Part shown: piece by piece, positions 31,719 through 41,590 of the stretch | Layout: every line of letters begins with the position of its first letter | Numbering within the stretch: the first letter of the stretch is position 1 | Source: a virus | Length of the DNA stretch: 45,034 nt | Virus record (IMG/VR): IMGVR_UViG_3300030101_004471 | Location: 1 to 45,034 of that record | Reading direction: 5' to 3' (one strand) | Notes under the pieces: model-generated | Seen by the model: only the letters and a program-made list of their open reading frames with translations | The model's database searches: none | What the model was told of the DNA's origin: nothing | Translations under genes and position numbers: made by a program

Positions 31719-32545
31719 TGGCTACAGATACTATTATTCAAAGATCAGCGCCCGAGTTTGAAGCCTACATCTTAGGTCTCATGGAGCGGGCGAAGGGGCT
31801 CTCCGAGCAGGAAAAAGAACTGCCCGGCTTTGAAGTCGCCGGTATGACCGACCTACAGTTGGCCGCGCTCAACCGGGCGGGGACCGGCATTGGAGCGTAT
31901 CAAGACTATTTGGACCGTGCAGATGCCGCAGTGACAGGTGCAGGTCGGAAACTTACTCAAGATGAAATATCTGAGTATATGAATCCGTTCCAAGACACGA
32001 TTCAAAAAGAAATTATGCGAGCTTATGATGAGCGACAAGCTCAACAGGGCCTTGCAAATGTCCTTCAAGGTGGCGGGGCCGCTGCTTTTGGAGATAGAGG
32101 CCAACTTCTTCGGGGGAAGGTTGAGCAAGGAAGGGCGGATGCTTTAGCTCGCGCTGCGGCAGAGAACTACATGAACGCTGCGGGCATGGCAGAGCGCCAG
32201 CTTGGCAGAGAGGCTGCTATGGGCCAAGGGATTGCATCCTTGGGCCGGATGGGTCAGGAGCTAGGCCAAGATCAAACGCGGTTTATGTTTGACGTTGGAG
32301 AGCTGGAGCGTATGTATAATCAGGCGGGCTTGGATGCCACCCGTCAGACGCAGTTGGCACAACTGTTTGAGCCAGAGCAGCGCGTATCTTATCTTTCAGA
32401 CATTTTTAGAGGGGTTCCGTCCGGTTCGCAGACAGTAAGCACTTCTGCGGATCCGTCTGTTTCTCCCTTCCAACAATATGCTGGTTTAGGAATTGCGGGC
32501 TTGTCCGCAGCGGCTGGCGCACAGAAAGCGGGGCTTTTCGGATGA
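31718..32545 (+). CDS. Internal virion protein, helical (P22 ejection-like)
   Basis: 275 residues, mostly helical and Ala/Gln/Glu-rich. EYMNPFQDTIQKEIMRAYDE (about 87-106), the segment GGGAAAFGDRGQLL and AAENYMNAAGMAE are typical of ejection proteins in P22-like and marine podoviruses. The Ala/Gly-rich C-terminus (YAGLGIAGLSAAAGAQKAGL) may contact membrane. Start and stop overlap the neighbouring genes. Confidence 0.72.
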   Translation: MATDTIIQRSAPEFEAYILGLMERAKGLSEQEKELPGFEVAGMTDLQLAALNRAGTGIGAYQDYLDRADAAVTGAGRKLTQDEISEYMNPFQDTIQKEIMRAYDERQAQQGLANVLQGGGAAAFGDRGQLLRGKVEQGRADALARAAAENYMNAAGMAERQLGREAAMGQGIASLGRMGQELGQDQTRFMFDVGELERMYNQAGLDATRQTQLAQLFEPEQRVSYLSDIFRGVPSGSQTVSTSADPSVSPFQQYAGLGIAGLSAAAGAQKAGLFG

Positions 32546-35307
32546 TGAATCGAGGTGTACTTAGCCGCCAGATGTTCGCCAAGGGTGGAGCGGCGTTCCC
32601 GGACCTGAACAAAGATGGTGAGATCACACAGGCCGATATCCTGATGGGCCGTGGCGTAGAGTTCAAGCAAGAGGGTGGCATTGCCGGTATGATGCCCCCG
32701 CCTGCCGCAGAACAGCTTGACCCGCAGGTTGTCGATCAAATGCTGGCAACAGCTAGCCAGACCACAGGTGACCTTGAGGGCGCTCAAGACTACGAGCAGA
32801 TGATGAACATGGTTCGCGGTGACGATGCTACTATGGGCGAGCGCCGCGAGGAACTCGCAGGCGTGGTCGGCCCAGAAGACGCCATGCAGACACCAGAGTC
32901 GGTTCTGGCTCTTGTGCAGCCGGTCATGCAGATCGCTGCTGTAGATCAAGGTATTGGTGAGTTGGCGCAGCAGGAAATGCAGCAGCCGATGGAGGGCCCA
33001 ATGGCGCAGGGCATCATGGAGAACGTCGCGCCACCTGAGCCGATGGGAGGGCCCCCGCCCGTAAATTTTAAGGATGGCGGGCTGGTCCGCCGAGGCGATA
33101 ACCAGCCGGTCAAAATGATGCAGTTGGGTGGCGATCCCTTTGCAAGCACCCCGGGTCGTCTGGGAGAACTTGCAAGAGAGCGGTATGCTGCTCGTGAAAA
33201 CCTTTTGGGTGACCCCGAAGGACGTTTGCGGGAGCAAAAAGAGCTTACACAAGCCCAGATGCTGTTTGATCTTGCGAATACCGGTCTTGCTTTTGCTGCC
33301 CCTATGCAAGGAGAAAGAGCCGGGTTGTCTCCTGCGGAGCGTTTGGCCATGGCAGCGCAGCAGACTAAGCTGTTCCCGACCATTGGCGCACGTGCCCAGC
33401 AGCAGTTTGAGGCAAAAAAGGCGATTGACAAAGAGCGTCAAGGTCTACAGCTCGCGGCTCTCGGGTCTGCGGAAACTGCTTTGGCCGCAGAACAAAAGGC
33501 TGCGGCAGAACTAGCACAAGAAGAGGCGCGACAGGCTGGTGCGATTGCTCAAATTGAACTCAAAGACAAACTTGGCCTAAAGACTCAGACTGCGCTATCT
33601 AACCTCGGGTTAGCAAACAAGCTCAAGCTGGCGGAAGTTGGTCAGGGCTACGCCATTGATTTGGAGAACCTTCGCAACACCAATCAGATTACTCGTGACG
33701 AATATAACGCGACGAAAAAAGAAGAGCTCCTTCTTGTGCAACAAGAAGGTCAGAGGGCCTTGGCTGTTCTTCAAGGCCAGATTGATTTTAAAAGCCGCAC
33801 TGATTTACAGGCTCAAGCCGCAGCCATTAGCAAAGAGCTTGAAACGGTTAAAAGCGAGTTACGCATACAAGAAAAAGGCGTGGATCTGGAGAATCAACTT
33901 GAACTGGCTGGTGTTCAACAGGCGTATCAGATTGAGCGTATGGGCATTGGTCAGGAGCAAAATATCGCCTTGGCAGACCATAATGCAGCCTTGTCCGCGA
34001 CGGCTCAGGAGCGCACACAAGCGTTCACCGCAGCGCAGGCGGCACTTGATCGAGCACAGAGAGAAAATCTGCAACTTAGTGATCAAACTTTCCGTCAGCT
34101 CATGCAAGAGGAGATGCAGAAATTTACGTCTGATCAAAGCGACATTGACCGGGCCATTGCTCAATCTCAGCGCGACATTGAAAATGCGTTGGCTGAACGT
34201 GGCATGGACATAAAGCTGGAGCAGCTTAACCTCGGTCTGGCGGCACAAGCTCTGGACGAACAGTATAAGCTGGGCATGTTGGCAGTAGCAGAGGCCGCAG
34301 AAAACGCAACTAAGTTGGGAAGCAAGGCCAAGACAGCGCAACTGACGTATCTCACGGACAAGGAACGCCTTGAAGCATATGCGTCAGGTACGCTGGGAGA
34401 CGACACTGCTCTGTTTGAGCAAACTCTTATCGAATATGCCAAGCCGTCTTACACGTGGACAGGTAGCAGCTACGTAAAGAACCCAACGCCGCAGCTTGCC
34501 CCAGCCATTCAGGAAGCTCTGAAGACCAGAAAAGCGGGTGGTTTTGTAACGCCTACAATTCCGGGTGTTTCAATGCCCAAGCCCAAAGATGATACCGCAA
34601 CGGGTGACGGCCCTGTGGATGTAAATTCTACAGAGTTCAAACAGAGCCTGTTCACCCCAGAGGGCGAATTGGATTTATCCTCTAGCTCTTGGGAGAAAAT
34701 TCCAAATACCGTTATCGACCCAAGCATTGAATATCAACGTGCTACGGGCCTTGGAGAATTAACTCAAAGAATCTCTAATTACTTCACTGAAACATTCCGT
34801 GAAACTGGTCTGGCCGGGCCTATGAGTGAAGAAGGTAAAGAGCTTACACGCGCAGATCGGGACATCATGTCCCTGCGTGAAGAGTTGCTTCGGGCTATCA
34901 ACAATATGAGTGACGACCGCGTCCTTAAAAATGATCAAGATGCCATGCGTGAGCTAACCGCAGGATTTGCTCCGGGCTTGTTTAAAACTGACGAAACAGC
35001 TTTAAGCACTCTGCGTGGTATGCGAGCACTTCTTCAGAGGGCCTTTACGAGCTACGCCTCGACAGATCCCGAATACTTCCCAGAATCTCGGGGTATGTAT
35101 GACGACGACATTGTTACAAAAGATCGTCGCACCGCACTGCGCTTGAGAAGCCTTCTTAAAGATGTCATCACGTTGGAGCAAAACTACAACACTTACCTTG
35201 GTGGTGGATCCAAGGCATCTAGGCGAGATGGCAGGAAAACTGACAGATCAACCACGAATGAGACGCGTAGCATCATTAATGAACTAGCGGAAGGTAAGGA
35301 CAAGTAA
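32542..35307 (+). CDS. Large coiled-coil internal virion protein with Ca-binding-like loop
   Basis: 921 residues. Near the N-terminus residues 21-32 (DLNKDGEITQAD) form a dockerin/EF-hand-like calcium loop, then Gly-Gly motifs (KQEGGIAGMM; FKDGGLVRRG). Region about 270-600 is a long Gln/Ala/Glu-rich coiled coil. The C-terminal third is mixed helical with GMYDDDIVTKDRRTALRLRS (about 851-870). It probably lies inside the head or tail and is ejected with DNA. Two adjacent ATG codons exist at the start; the first overlaps the previous stop. Confidence 0.7.
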   Translation: MMNRGVLSRQMFAKGGAAFPDLNKDGEITQADILMGRGVEFKQEGGIAGMMPPPAAEQLDPQVVDQMLATASQTTGDLEGAQDYEQMMNMVRGDDATMGERREELAGVVGPEDAMQTPESVLALVQPVMQIAAVDQGIGELAQQEMQQPMEGPMAQGIMENVAPPEPMGGPPPVNFKDGGLVRRGDNQPVKMMQLGGDPFASTPGRLGELARERYAARENLLGDPEGRLREQKELTQAQMLFDLANTGLAFAAPMQGERAGLSPAERLAMAAQQTKLFPTIGARAQQQFEAKKAIDKERQGLQLAALGSAETALAAEQKAAAELAQEEARQAGAIAQIELKDKLGLKTQTALSNLGLANKLKLAEVGQGYAIDLENLRNTNQITRDEYNATKKEELLLVQQEGQRALAVLQGQIDFKSRTDLQAQAAAISKELETVKSELRIQEKGVDLENQLELAGVQQAYQIERMGIGQEQNIALADHNAALSATAQERTQAFTAAQAALDRAQRENLQLSDQTFRQLMQEEMQKFTSDQSDIDRAIAQSQRDIENALAERGMDIKLEQLNLGLAAQALDEQYKLGMLAVAEAAENATKLGSKAKTAQLTYLTDKERLEAYASGTLGDDTALFEQTLIEYAKPSYTWTGSSYVKNPTPQLAPAIQEALKTRKAGGFVTPTIPGVSMPKPKDDTATGDGPVDVNSTEFKQSLFTPEGELDLSSSSWEKIPNTVIDPSIEYQRATGLGELTQRISNYFTETFRETGLAGPMSEEGKELTRADRDIMSLREELLRAINNMSDDRVLKNDQDAMRELTAGFAPGLFKTDETALSTLRGMRALLQRAFTSYASTDPEYFPESRGMYDDDIVTKDRRTALRLRSLLKDVITLEQNYNTYLGGGSKASRRDGRKTDRSTTNETRSIINELAEGKDK

Positions 35308-38300
35308 TGACTGAACCGCTTCTTTCTTTTTCAAATGACGAGTTTCAAAGTTTGATACGCGAGCGTGGGCTTAATGATACTACACGGGGCGTTGTTGGAT
35401 TCGCTCAAGACAAAATTGGTCAGGACCGAATTACTTACGAAGGTCTGAAAGATGGCACTGCGCCCATCTTAGACCTTTTGCCTAATTACAAGGATGCCGC
35501 GCCAGAAGATAGGATGCTGGACGACGAAGAAATCCTAACATTGTTTACCAATGTTGAAGACTACGGCAAATATGACCCGGAAGCTCCATCGGGAGAGCGT
35601 TTTCGAGCTTTCACCTCTGGTATGGCTAGAGAAGCTCCCGAGGCTATCGCTGGAGGATTAGGATTTAGTGCGGGTGTAAAACTTGCCGCTCCCGTAGCAA
35701 ATATGATCCCACCTGCCGGTTTACCGGGCTTGGCGGCAAAAGGCGTTGTTCTTCTTGGCGGCGGAGTTATCGGTGCGATTTCGGCTGCTTTTGCCGCAGA
35801 AGAGACAGAGAAGGCTCTTATTGGCGAGCAGGACCCGACTCTTCCATCTTTGCAGGGAGCTCGTAACTGGGGCGAAACCACAACATTAGGTTTGTCCATG
35901 CTTCACGCGCCGTGGACCTTGGCCTCTAAAACACCAACTGTGCCAAAAAGTGTTCAGTTTTTAGATAATTTTAAGGACGTAGCCAGTGGTCGATTCGCGG
36001 CCAGTTTAGATGACGCCGCAGAATTTACCGCAAAGAATGCTGGTTTGTCTGAGAAAGCTTTTAAAGCGGCACAAGAAGCGGGAGAGAATCTGGCGACCCG
36101 AGGCAGGATTTTTGGGCAGGGCGCTGGGCTTGCGATTCCCGAAGGGGTTCAAAAGGCGACCGGGATTGGATTTAAGAAGTTTAACCCGTCTGGGCTTTTG
36201 TTTGACCCGACAAAAGGTCCGATTGGGTCAAGAGCCGCAGCGGCCATTGAAAAAGGGGTGGCGGGCTCGCTACAGGCGGCGCGGGAAAAACCTATTCGTT
36301 TTAGCTTGATAGAATTAGGCGCGGCTGCCGGGGGTGGCGTAGGCGCTGCCGTGGCACAAAACTTGGACCCGTATGATCCGGGCTCTCGGCTTATTGGAGA
36401 AATTCTGGGATCAGCCGTCGTACCAATTCCTGCTCAAATTTTAGTTGATTCTGGCCCTGCCGCCGTAGGGAAGTTAAAAACAGCACTGTCTAATTGGAGG
36501 TCTGGAGAAAAGTCGGGGATTTTGGAGTCCAAGCTGACTAAAGAGGGTGCGGAGCGTCTTACCGCCGCCTTAAAAGCTTCAGAAGAATACGAGGGGCCTC
36601 AACAGCTAGAGGTTTTAATTCAAGGGTTGCTTAATCAACCTCGTCGTTACGATGAAGACGGCAGTATGATTTTAGAGACCCCCTCCGTGGCAGCTAAACT
36701 CTACGGTTTGCCTCTTCAAAACACACTAGAAAATATTGAAACCTCCTTGTCAAAACGAAACAGGGAGCTCGGCGTAAGTGCAGCTAAAGGTAAAGAACAG
36801 CTTTTGGCTAACGCTAAAGATGCTATCGAAACCTTAATTGGCACAGGTGAACCGGCAGCTATTCTTGCAGCAGCGCGGATTCAACAGGGTATCTTTGAAG
36901 AAGGCATTTCTGCCGATATGGCAAAAGCGTTAGACACGTACATGAGCGCACAGAAACGCGTTCGGGGCGACGTTGAAGAGGGCACTGACATTTTGGCCGA
37001 GGGGTCAAACGCCGTAAAAATTGGTGAAGACCTGTACAATCTGTTGAACAAGCAAATCGTGCAGTCCAAAAAGTATGAAAGTGAGTTATGGGGGCACACG
37101 GGCAACGTCAAGATTTCTGAGTTCACCGCTAAAAACGGGCGTAAAATCAGCCGTCCAAACTCGCTTAATATTTTTGACCGGTCTGTGGATGAGAATGGCT
37201 TGAAGTTCAGATCAGAAGCAGGCGAGGCTCGCTTTCAGAAAGCTTTGAAGGACTCCAAGCTTAGCTTGGATTTAGAAGATTTCAGGGAGTATTTTGATAA
37301 TGCGAGCGGAGCTAATCCGGTCTCTTCTAAAAAACTGTATGAAATGCGGAGCATTGCGCTAGCCAAAGCTGCGGATCTCAGGAAGGGGTTGAGCCCGGAC
37401 TCTGACCTAGCTCAATTTATGTCGCGTTTGGCGGACGCACTATACAGGGACATGATGGGGGCAGGAGACGTTTCTGTGGCATACAATACAGCACGTGCTT
37501 ACACCTATGCTCGCAACAACGTGTTTACTCGTAGCTTCTTGGGTGAGCTTCAAGTCATTGACCCTGACCGCAGTGTGCGAATGGATCCCTCTGAAATGGC
37601 AAAAGCCTTCCTACGGGGAGGTAACGCTGCGACTGCAAAACGTGTTGAAGAGGTCAATGCTGCGGTAAAGTTCGGCATTGATCATGGTCTGGATAGACAG
37701 GCTTTCGATGGATTTACCACTACCGAAACAATCGATCTTCTCATTCGAGACTCCTTGAAGAGAATGACCAAAAAGAATCCTGATGGCACTTTTGACATAA
37801 ACGAGACAATGCTTCGTAACTGGCGTAACCAGCCGGGCACAAAAGAGCTTTTCAGCATCTTCCCGCAGCTAGAAATTGACACCAGAAATGTTGCCGCCGC
37901 ACGTGCGTTAAAGGAAGCCGCGGAATCGGACATGTTGCAAAAAGGCGAAGCTCCCGACGTAATTGCTTTCAAAAACTTTGTTGAAACAGCAAACAAGCCA
38001 CTTCTGGCGATCTCCAGAGCTATTGATGACCCTGAAAATCCACGTGGGATGCTTCAAAATTATGTAAATATAATCAATCAAGCCCCCGATGAAATCACAG
38101 ACCCGACGACGGGTAACATCTTCACCAAGGCGCAAGCTCGTGAAGGGCTGCGTCGATTGATTCTAGATGAGGCTGTGCAATATGCCGGAGGTTTAGGTCT
38201 GAGTTTTAGCCCAACGAAGATGTTTAATCGTCTTAACGATCCAATAAAGGGAACACTAAGCAGAGACGATTTTACCTTGATGAATTTCATGGTGAAAAAC

Positions 38301-39035
38301 GATTTGATCGAGCCCAAACACAAAACAGACTTAGATAATGCGATTGCTCGTATGCGAGGTGTTGAAGACGCTTACGCTCGTGGCGACGTTGAGGAGGTTT
38401 TGTTCAAAGAAGTCAAGCCGGTTAGCCTGTTTCAGGCTCGCATCTTAGGTGCCACCGCCGGTCAAAAAGCTCAAGAGCAGTTCAACAATCTTTTAAACCG
38501 TTTCGGACTTGGGACTCGTGGCGGTGGTATTGGCGGGGGCATGATCGCCGCAGAAGCTGGTTCTGAGGCGGTGGTTAACTTTTTACTACGTGGCCCAGAA
38601 AAGATTCGCGTTAAGCAGATGAGTAATTTGTTCAACGACCGAGAGGTTTTGGGCGCGGCTCTACGTGACATTAAAAGCGAGAATGATGCCAAAGAAGCTT
38701 TTAACGCTTTGGGTACAGCCTTCTCCGCAGTTGCCAGACAAACTGGCCGAAGACTGCCGTATGCCGGGCGGTTTGGCTCTGAAACGATTCAAAGTGAACC
38801 GCTACCACAACCAAAACCTGCCGAAGAACCAGCCCCAGCCCCAGCCCCGGTTGTATCTACCCCGGCTCCGGCTCCACAGATGCCGGCACAAGCCTCTGCT
38901 CTTCCCACCACAGACCTTGTGTCGGTTTCCCCTAGCATGAACCCAGTAGGGCAGGGCTCGGTCAACCGCTCGCGGTTCGCGGCCCTGTTCCCTGAAGATC
39001 GTGCGCTCATCGAAGGCATAGGGAGTCTTGGCTGA
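35307..39035 (+). CDS. Very large internal virion/ejection protein
   Basis: 1242 residues, the largest product here. A hydrophobic Gly/Ala-rich region (about 112-165) may span membranes; the remainder is mainly helical. A Pro/Ala-rich linker (about 1165-1200, EPAPAPAPVVSTPAPAPQ) precedes a short C-terminal end containing RSRFAALFPEDRALIEGIG (about 1222-1240), a motif that recurs at the end of large virion proteins in marine phages. No lytic transglycosylase motif was found. Probably a channel-forming or DNA-escorting protein. Confidence 0.7.
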   Translation: MTEPLLSFSNDEFQSLIRERGLNDTTRGVVGFAQDKIGQDRITYEGLKDGTAPILDLLPNYKDAAPEDRMLDDEEILTLFTNVEDYGKYDPEAPSGERFRAFTSGMAREAPEAIAGGLGFSAGVKLAAPVANMIPPAGLPGLAAKGVVLLGGGVIGAISAAFAAEETEKALIGEQDPTLPSLQGARNWGETTTLGLSMLHAPWTLASKTPTVPKSVQFLDNFKDVASGRFAASLDDAAEFTAKNAGLSEKAFKAAQEAGENLATRGRIFGQGAGLAIPEGVQKATGIGFKKFNPSGLLFDPTKGPIGSRAAAAIEKGVAGSLQAAREKPIRFSLIELGAAAGGGVGAAVAQNLDPYDPGSRLIGEILGSAVVPIPAQILVDSGPAAVGKLKTALSNWRSGEKSGILESKLTKEGAERLTAALKASEEYEGPQQLEVLIQGLLNQPRRYDEDGSMILETPSVAAKLYGLPLQNTLENIETSLSKRNRELGVSAAKGKEQLLANAKDAIETLIGTGEPAAILAAARIQQGIFEEGISADMAKALDTYMSAQKRVRGDVEEGTDILAEGSNAVKIGEDLYNLLNKQIVQSKKYESELWGHTGNVKISEFTAKNGRKISRPNSLNIFDRSVDENGLKFRSEAGEARFQKALKDSKLSLDLEDFREYFDNASGANPVSSKKLYEMRSIALAKAADLRKGLSPDSDLAQFMSRLADALYRDMMGAGDVSVAYNTARAYTYARNNVFTRSFLGELQVIDPDRSVRMDPSEMAKAFLRGGNAATAKRVEEVNAAVKFGIDHGLDRQAFDGFTTTETIDLLIRDSLKRMTKKNPDGTFDINETMLRNWRNQPGTKELFSIFPQLEIDTRNVAAARALKEAAESDMLQKGEAPDVIAFKNFVETANKPLLAISRAIDDPENPRGMLQNYVNIINQAPDEITDPTTGNIFTKAQAREGLRRLILDEAVQYAGGLGLSFSPTKMFNRLNDPIKGTLSRDDFTLMNFMVKNDLIEPKHKTDLDNAIARMRGVEDAYARGDVEEVLFKEVKPVSLFQARILGATAGQKAQEQFNNLLNRFGLGTRGGGIGGGMIAAEAGSEAVVNFLLRGPEKIRVKQMSNLFNDREVLGAALRDIKSENDAKEAFNALGTAFSAVARQTGRRLPYAGRFGSETIQSEPLPQPKPAEEPAPAPAPVVSTPAPAPQMPAQASALPTTDLVSVSPSMNPVGQGSVNRSRFAALFPEDRALIEGIGSLG

Positions 39036-40054
39036 TGGCTACGTTTCGCACTGATCCGAGGACGGGAAGAGCTACGATTAGCTCCGGGAACATTGTCCGG
39101 GCTGATGGACGCACGGATAATGAGAGATCTCAGATGGCTTCGCAGTTCACTGCGGATCCGGGGCAGGAACAAAGCTACCGGCAGGCTGAACGAGACTATC
39201 AAGGGTTTTTGCAGTCTAGCGGGCGCTCATCTACCAACCCGTATGGGGACGCAGGAGTTTTTGGTGGAGGAGTCAACTTCAGCGGTATAATGACTCCGCG
39301 GCAAATCGAGGATGTCAATCGATTAGCTTACAATCAGTATCTTGGGCTTGCATCTGGTCGGGGCACTCAAAGAGGCGGGATAGGCGATTTCATCCCCGGT
39401 TATGCTCCCGCCCTCAAGATAGGCTCAAACACCCCTAGAGGAAGAGTAGTCGCAGCACCCACTCAACCCAAGCAGGGCGGCATATTTAGTTTGTCGCCTA
39501 CTTTGGGGATTTTACGAAACTTGTTTGGTCGCGGTAACATACTACGAACATTAGATGATGGTGGTGGTGGTGTAGATTATAGCGCCGAGGGTATCGAGAC
39601 GTTGGACGTTTCACCACTAGAAAAAACAACTCCGGGGTATGACACGCTAGCGGGGGAAAACTTATTTAACCTCGGACCCTTCGTGCAAGTTGCTCAGCAA
39701 GATTCTGAAGCCTTCGCACAAGCTCAAGCCCTCGCGGACCAAGATCGAACTCAACTTGAATATCCAACGGTTGAAGATCGGGGCAGCTTATATGGGAGAT
39801 CAAACCCGATCCCTGTACAAAGAAAATCTTTGTATGAAGGGTTAGCTGCTCCCGGCACAGGACTTCGTCTTGAGGACATTACAGGGCCCACTAGAAACAC
39901 GGACTTGTCCGACCTGTCGGATTCTGCGAGCTTTGGAAACCCATACGCGACAACCGTCGGCCCAGACGGCACGTTGATTACCGGAGCTTTCGTTCCTAGA
40001 CGAGTTGAAATCGGCCCAGACGGTACGTTAATTGAAGTCCCGGTTGGTTTCTAA
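39035..40054 (+). CDS. Last virion-operon protein, unknown function
   Basis: 339 residues, Gly/Ser/Arg-rich and probably partly disordered. It starts in an overlap with the preceding gene after AGGGAG. Notable segments are GGGVNFSGIMTPRQIEDVNR (about 76-95) and two copies of GPDGTLI near the C-terminus (about 310 and 329). It ends convergently with the helicase gene, their stop codons overlapping. Likely a minor virion protein by operon position; no family recognised. Confidence 0.65.
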   Translation: MATFRTDPRTGRATISSGNIVRADGRTDNERSQMASQFTADPGQEQSYRQAERDYQGFLQSSGRSSTNPYGDAGVFGGGVNFSGIMTPRQIEDVNRLAYNQYLGLASGRGTQRGGIGDFIPGYAPALKIGSNTPRGRVVAAPTQPKQGGIFSLSPTLGILRNLFGRGNILRTLDDGGGGVDYSAEGIETLDVSPLEKTTPGYDTLAGENLFNLGPFVQVAQQDSEAFAQAQALADQDRTQLEYPTVEDRGSLYGRSNPIPVQRKSLYEGLAAPGTGLRLEDITGPTRNTDLSDLSDSASFGNPYATTVGPDGTLITGAFVPRRVEIGPDGTLIEVPVGF

Positions 40055-40061
40055 ACCAACC
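40042..40061. terminator. Palindrome over convergent stop codons, possible bidirectional terminator
   Basis: GGTTGGTTT (40042-40050) and AAACCAACC (40053-40061) form a perfect 9-bp inverted repeat spaced by two bases. It contains both stops, TAA of the plus-strand gene and TAG of the helicase, and encodes the last residues of each protein. There is no clear T-tract on either side, so termination may be weak or assisted. Confidence 0.4.
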
Positions 40062-41499
40062 ACTCCCGAGCCTCTTCACCCAACACCTGACCAGCGAGAT
40101 TGATCTTGTTGCGTAGAGCTTTCAGGATCTTCTCGTCAATCGTGCCCGGCGACACCAGATCGATATATGTCACCTTGTTCTTTTGCCCGATGCGATGCGC
40201 TCGGTCCTCGGACTGTAGGCGCGTAGCTAGGTCATAGCTGTTGTTGTAGTAGATGACAGTTTTGGCTTCGGTCAAAGTGATGCCCATGCCACCGGTCAAC
40301 GGCTGGCCCACAAAGAAGCGCAGCTCGCTGTACGGGTTTTCAAACTGGTCAACGATGGCCTGTCGCTCGTCTTGTGGCGTTGCGCCATAATAGGTTGCGA
40401 CCGCTTCGGGCCCAAAGCGGTCGCGCAGGGCCGAAGCTATCTGTTGAATGCCGTGGGTATACGACGCCCAAATGATTGCTTTTCCCTGAAGCTCTTCTGT
40501 AATGTCCAATAATTCATTCAGCCGGTTGTTCTCGATGGGCTGTACCTCGCCCTCGTCCGGTTGCAGGAACCCACAACATATCTGTTGCAAACGCATGATT
40601 TGCGTCAGGACGCTGGCAGTCGTAGCCAGCTCACCATTGTCTAGTTTTGCCAGTGCCAGCTTTTTCATTTGTACGTACAGGCGCTTCTGCTCATCGGTCA
40701 GCGGCACATCCCGCCGCGTGTACAGCTTGTCTGGCAGGTCAAGGCAATCCTCTTTCAAGACGCGGTTGCTGAACCGGTCCAGCCTCTCGTTGAGCTCATC
40801 CAGCCTGCGGTAGCCCACAATCTCTTGGAATGCCCGGTTGCCCATCTTGCGGTTCTGCACCACGGCATACCGGTTCTGGAAAGCGAAGTAGCTCTTGAAG
40901 CTGAGCGCAGCGTCAGACAGGAAGGCGCACTGACTGAACAAGTCCATCGGGCTCCTAGTAATCGGCGAGCCTGTCAGGATGCGTTTGTATTTGGCAAAGT
41001 CCGATAACTTGATGATATTCTTCGTGCGCGTTGCTTTGCGATTTTTGATGGTCGTGCTCTCGTCTACTACCATAATGTTGTCTGGAAACTTTTGTAGAAA
41101 GGCAACCGCCGCCTTGGTGCCACGAGATGTAGACAACGCTTCGACATTCATAACGAATATCCGCAACCCGCGAAACTCGCCAAACAGGAAATCCCACATC
41201 TCGTCCTGATACTTCTTGGTGTTGACGGGCGTCCAGCGCATGATCTGCCGCTCAATGTCGTCTGGGAGATGTGTAGGAATTTCTCCTTTTACCCAGTTGT
41301 CATACACGCCCTTCGGTGCCACTATAAATGCGGCGTTGATCTTCTCCATCATGTGTAAGACGCCGATGGTATCGATGACCACCTTCGACTTGCCTGTTCC
41401 CATCTCCATGAACAGCGCATAATACTCCGCGGCCCACGAATCTGTGAGTGCCTGCCTCTGGTGATCAAACGGTTCAGTCTTGAACTTGTACTTTTTCAC
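40051..41499 (-). CDS. SNF2-type DNA helicase/ATPase
   Basis: 482 residues from a GTG at 41499, chosen because an AAGGAGGAA site (41503-41511) lies five bases before it and a promoter just upstream. Superfamily 2 motifs are clear: Walker A MGTGKS (33-38), motif II DEST (146-149, instead of DEAH), motif III LTGSPI (175-180), and motif VI EDRAHRIGQ (431-439). Phage SNF2 helicases are linked to replication or recombination; the exact role here is unknown. It is the only minus-strand gene and is transcribed away from the early operon. Confidence 0.93.
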   Translation of the reverse strand: MKKYKFKTEPFDHQRQALTDSWAAEYYALFMEMGTGKSKVVIDTIGVLHMMEKINAAFIVAPKGVYDNWVKGEIPTHLPDDIERQIMRWTPVNTKKYQDEMWDFLFGEFRGLRIFVMNVEALSTSRGTKAAVAFLQKFPDNIMVVDESTTIKNRKATRTKNIIKLSDFAKYKRILTGSPITRSPMDLFSQCAFLSDAALSFKSYFAFQNRYAVVQNRKMGNRAFQEIVGYRRLDELNERLDRFSNRVLKEDCLDLPDKLYTRRDVPLTDEQKRLYVQMKKLALAKLDNGELATTASVLTQIMRLQQICCGFLQPDEGEVQPIENNRLNELLDITEELQGKAIIWASYTHGIQQIASALRDRFGPEAVATYYGATPQDERQAIVDQFENPYSELRFFVGQPLTGGMGITLTEAKTVIYYNNSYDLATRLQSEDRAHRIGQKNKVTYIDLVSPGTIDEKILKALRNKINLAGQVLGEEAREWLV

Positions 41500-41509
41500 A
41501 ACTTCCTCC

Positions 41510-41538
41510 TTGACTATGCGAAAATATAGGCATATATA
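41510..41538 (+). promoter_or_regulatory. Predicted early promoter (plus strand)
   Basis: TTGACT (41510-41515) and TATATA (41533-41538) are spaced by 17 bases and point to the gene at 41591. The -35 lies within the ribosome-binding region of the helicase transcript. The element overlaps the opposing promoter, so both cannot easily be occupied at once. Confidence 0.5.
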
Positions 41539-41550
41539 CATGTCTGTCAA
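41523..41550 (-). promoter_or_regulatory. Predicted strong promoter for the helicase gene
   Basis: On the minus strand TTGACA (41545-41550) is a perfect -35, followed by 16 bases and TATATT (41523-41528) as -10. Transcription would start near 41516, only about 17 bases before the helicase GTG and just ahead of its strong ribosome-binding site. One of the best sigma70-type promoters in the window. Confidence 0.7.
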
Positions 41551-41590
41551 GACCCGATAGGTGTCTTTAATCACGAAAAAGGAATCACGA

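Noticed and set aside
32389-33441. Long antisense frame (350 codons) opposite the internal virion genes
   Set aside because: It lies wholly across well-supported plus-strand genes, lacks a ribosome-binding site, and reflects the biased codon use of the Gln/Ala-rich coiled coil.
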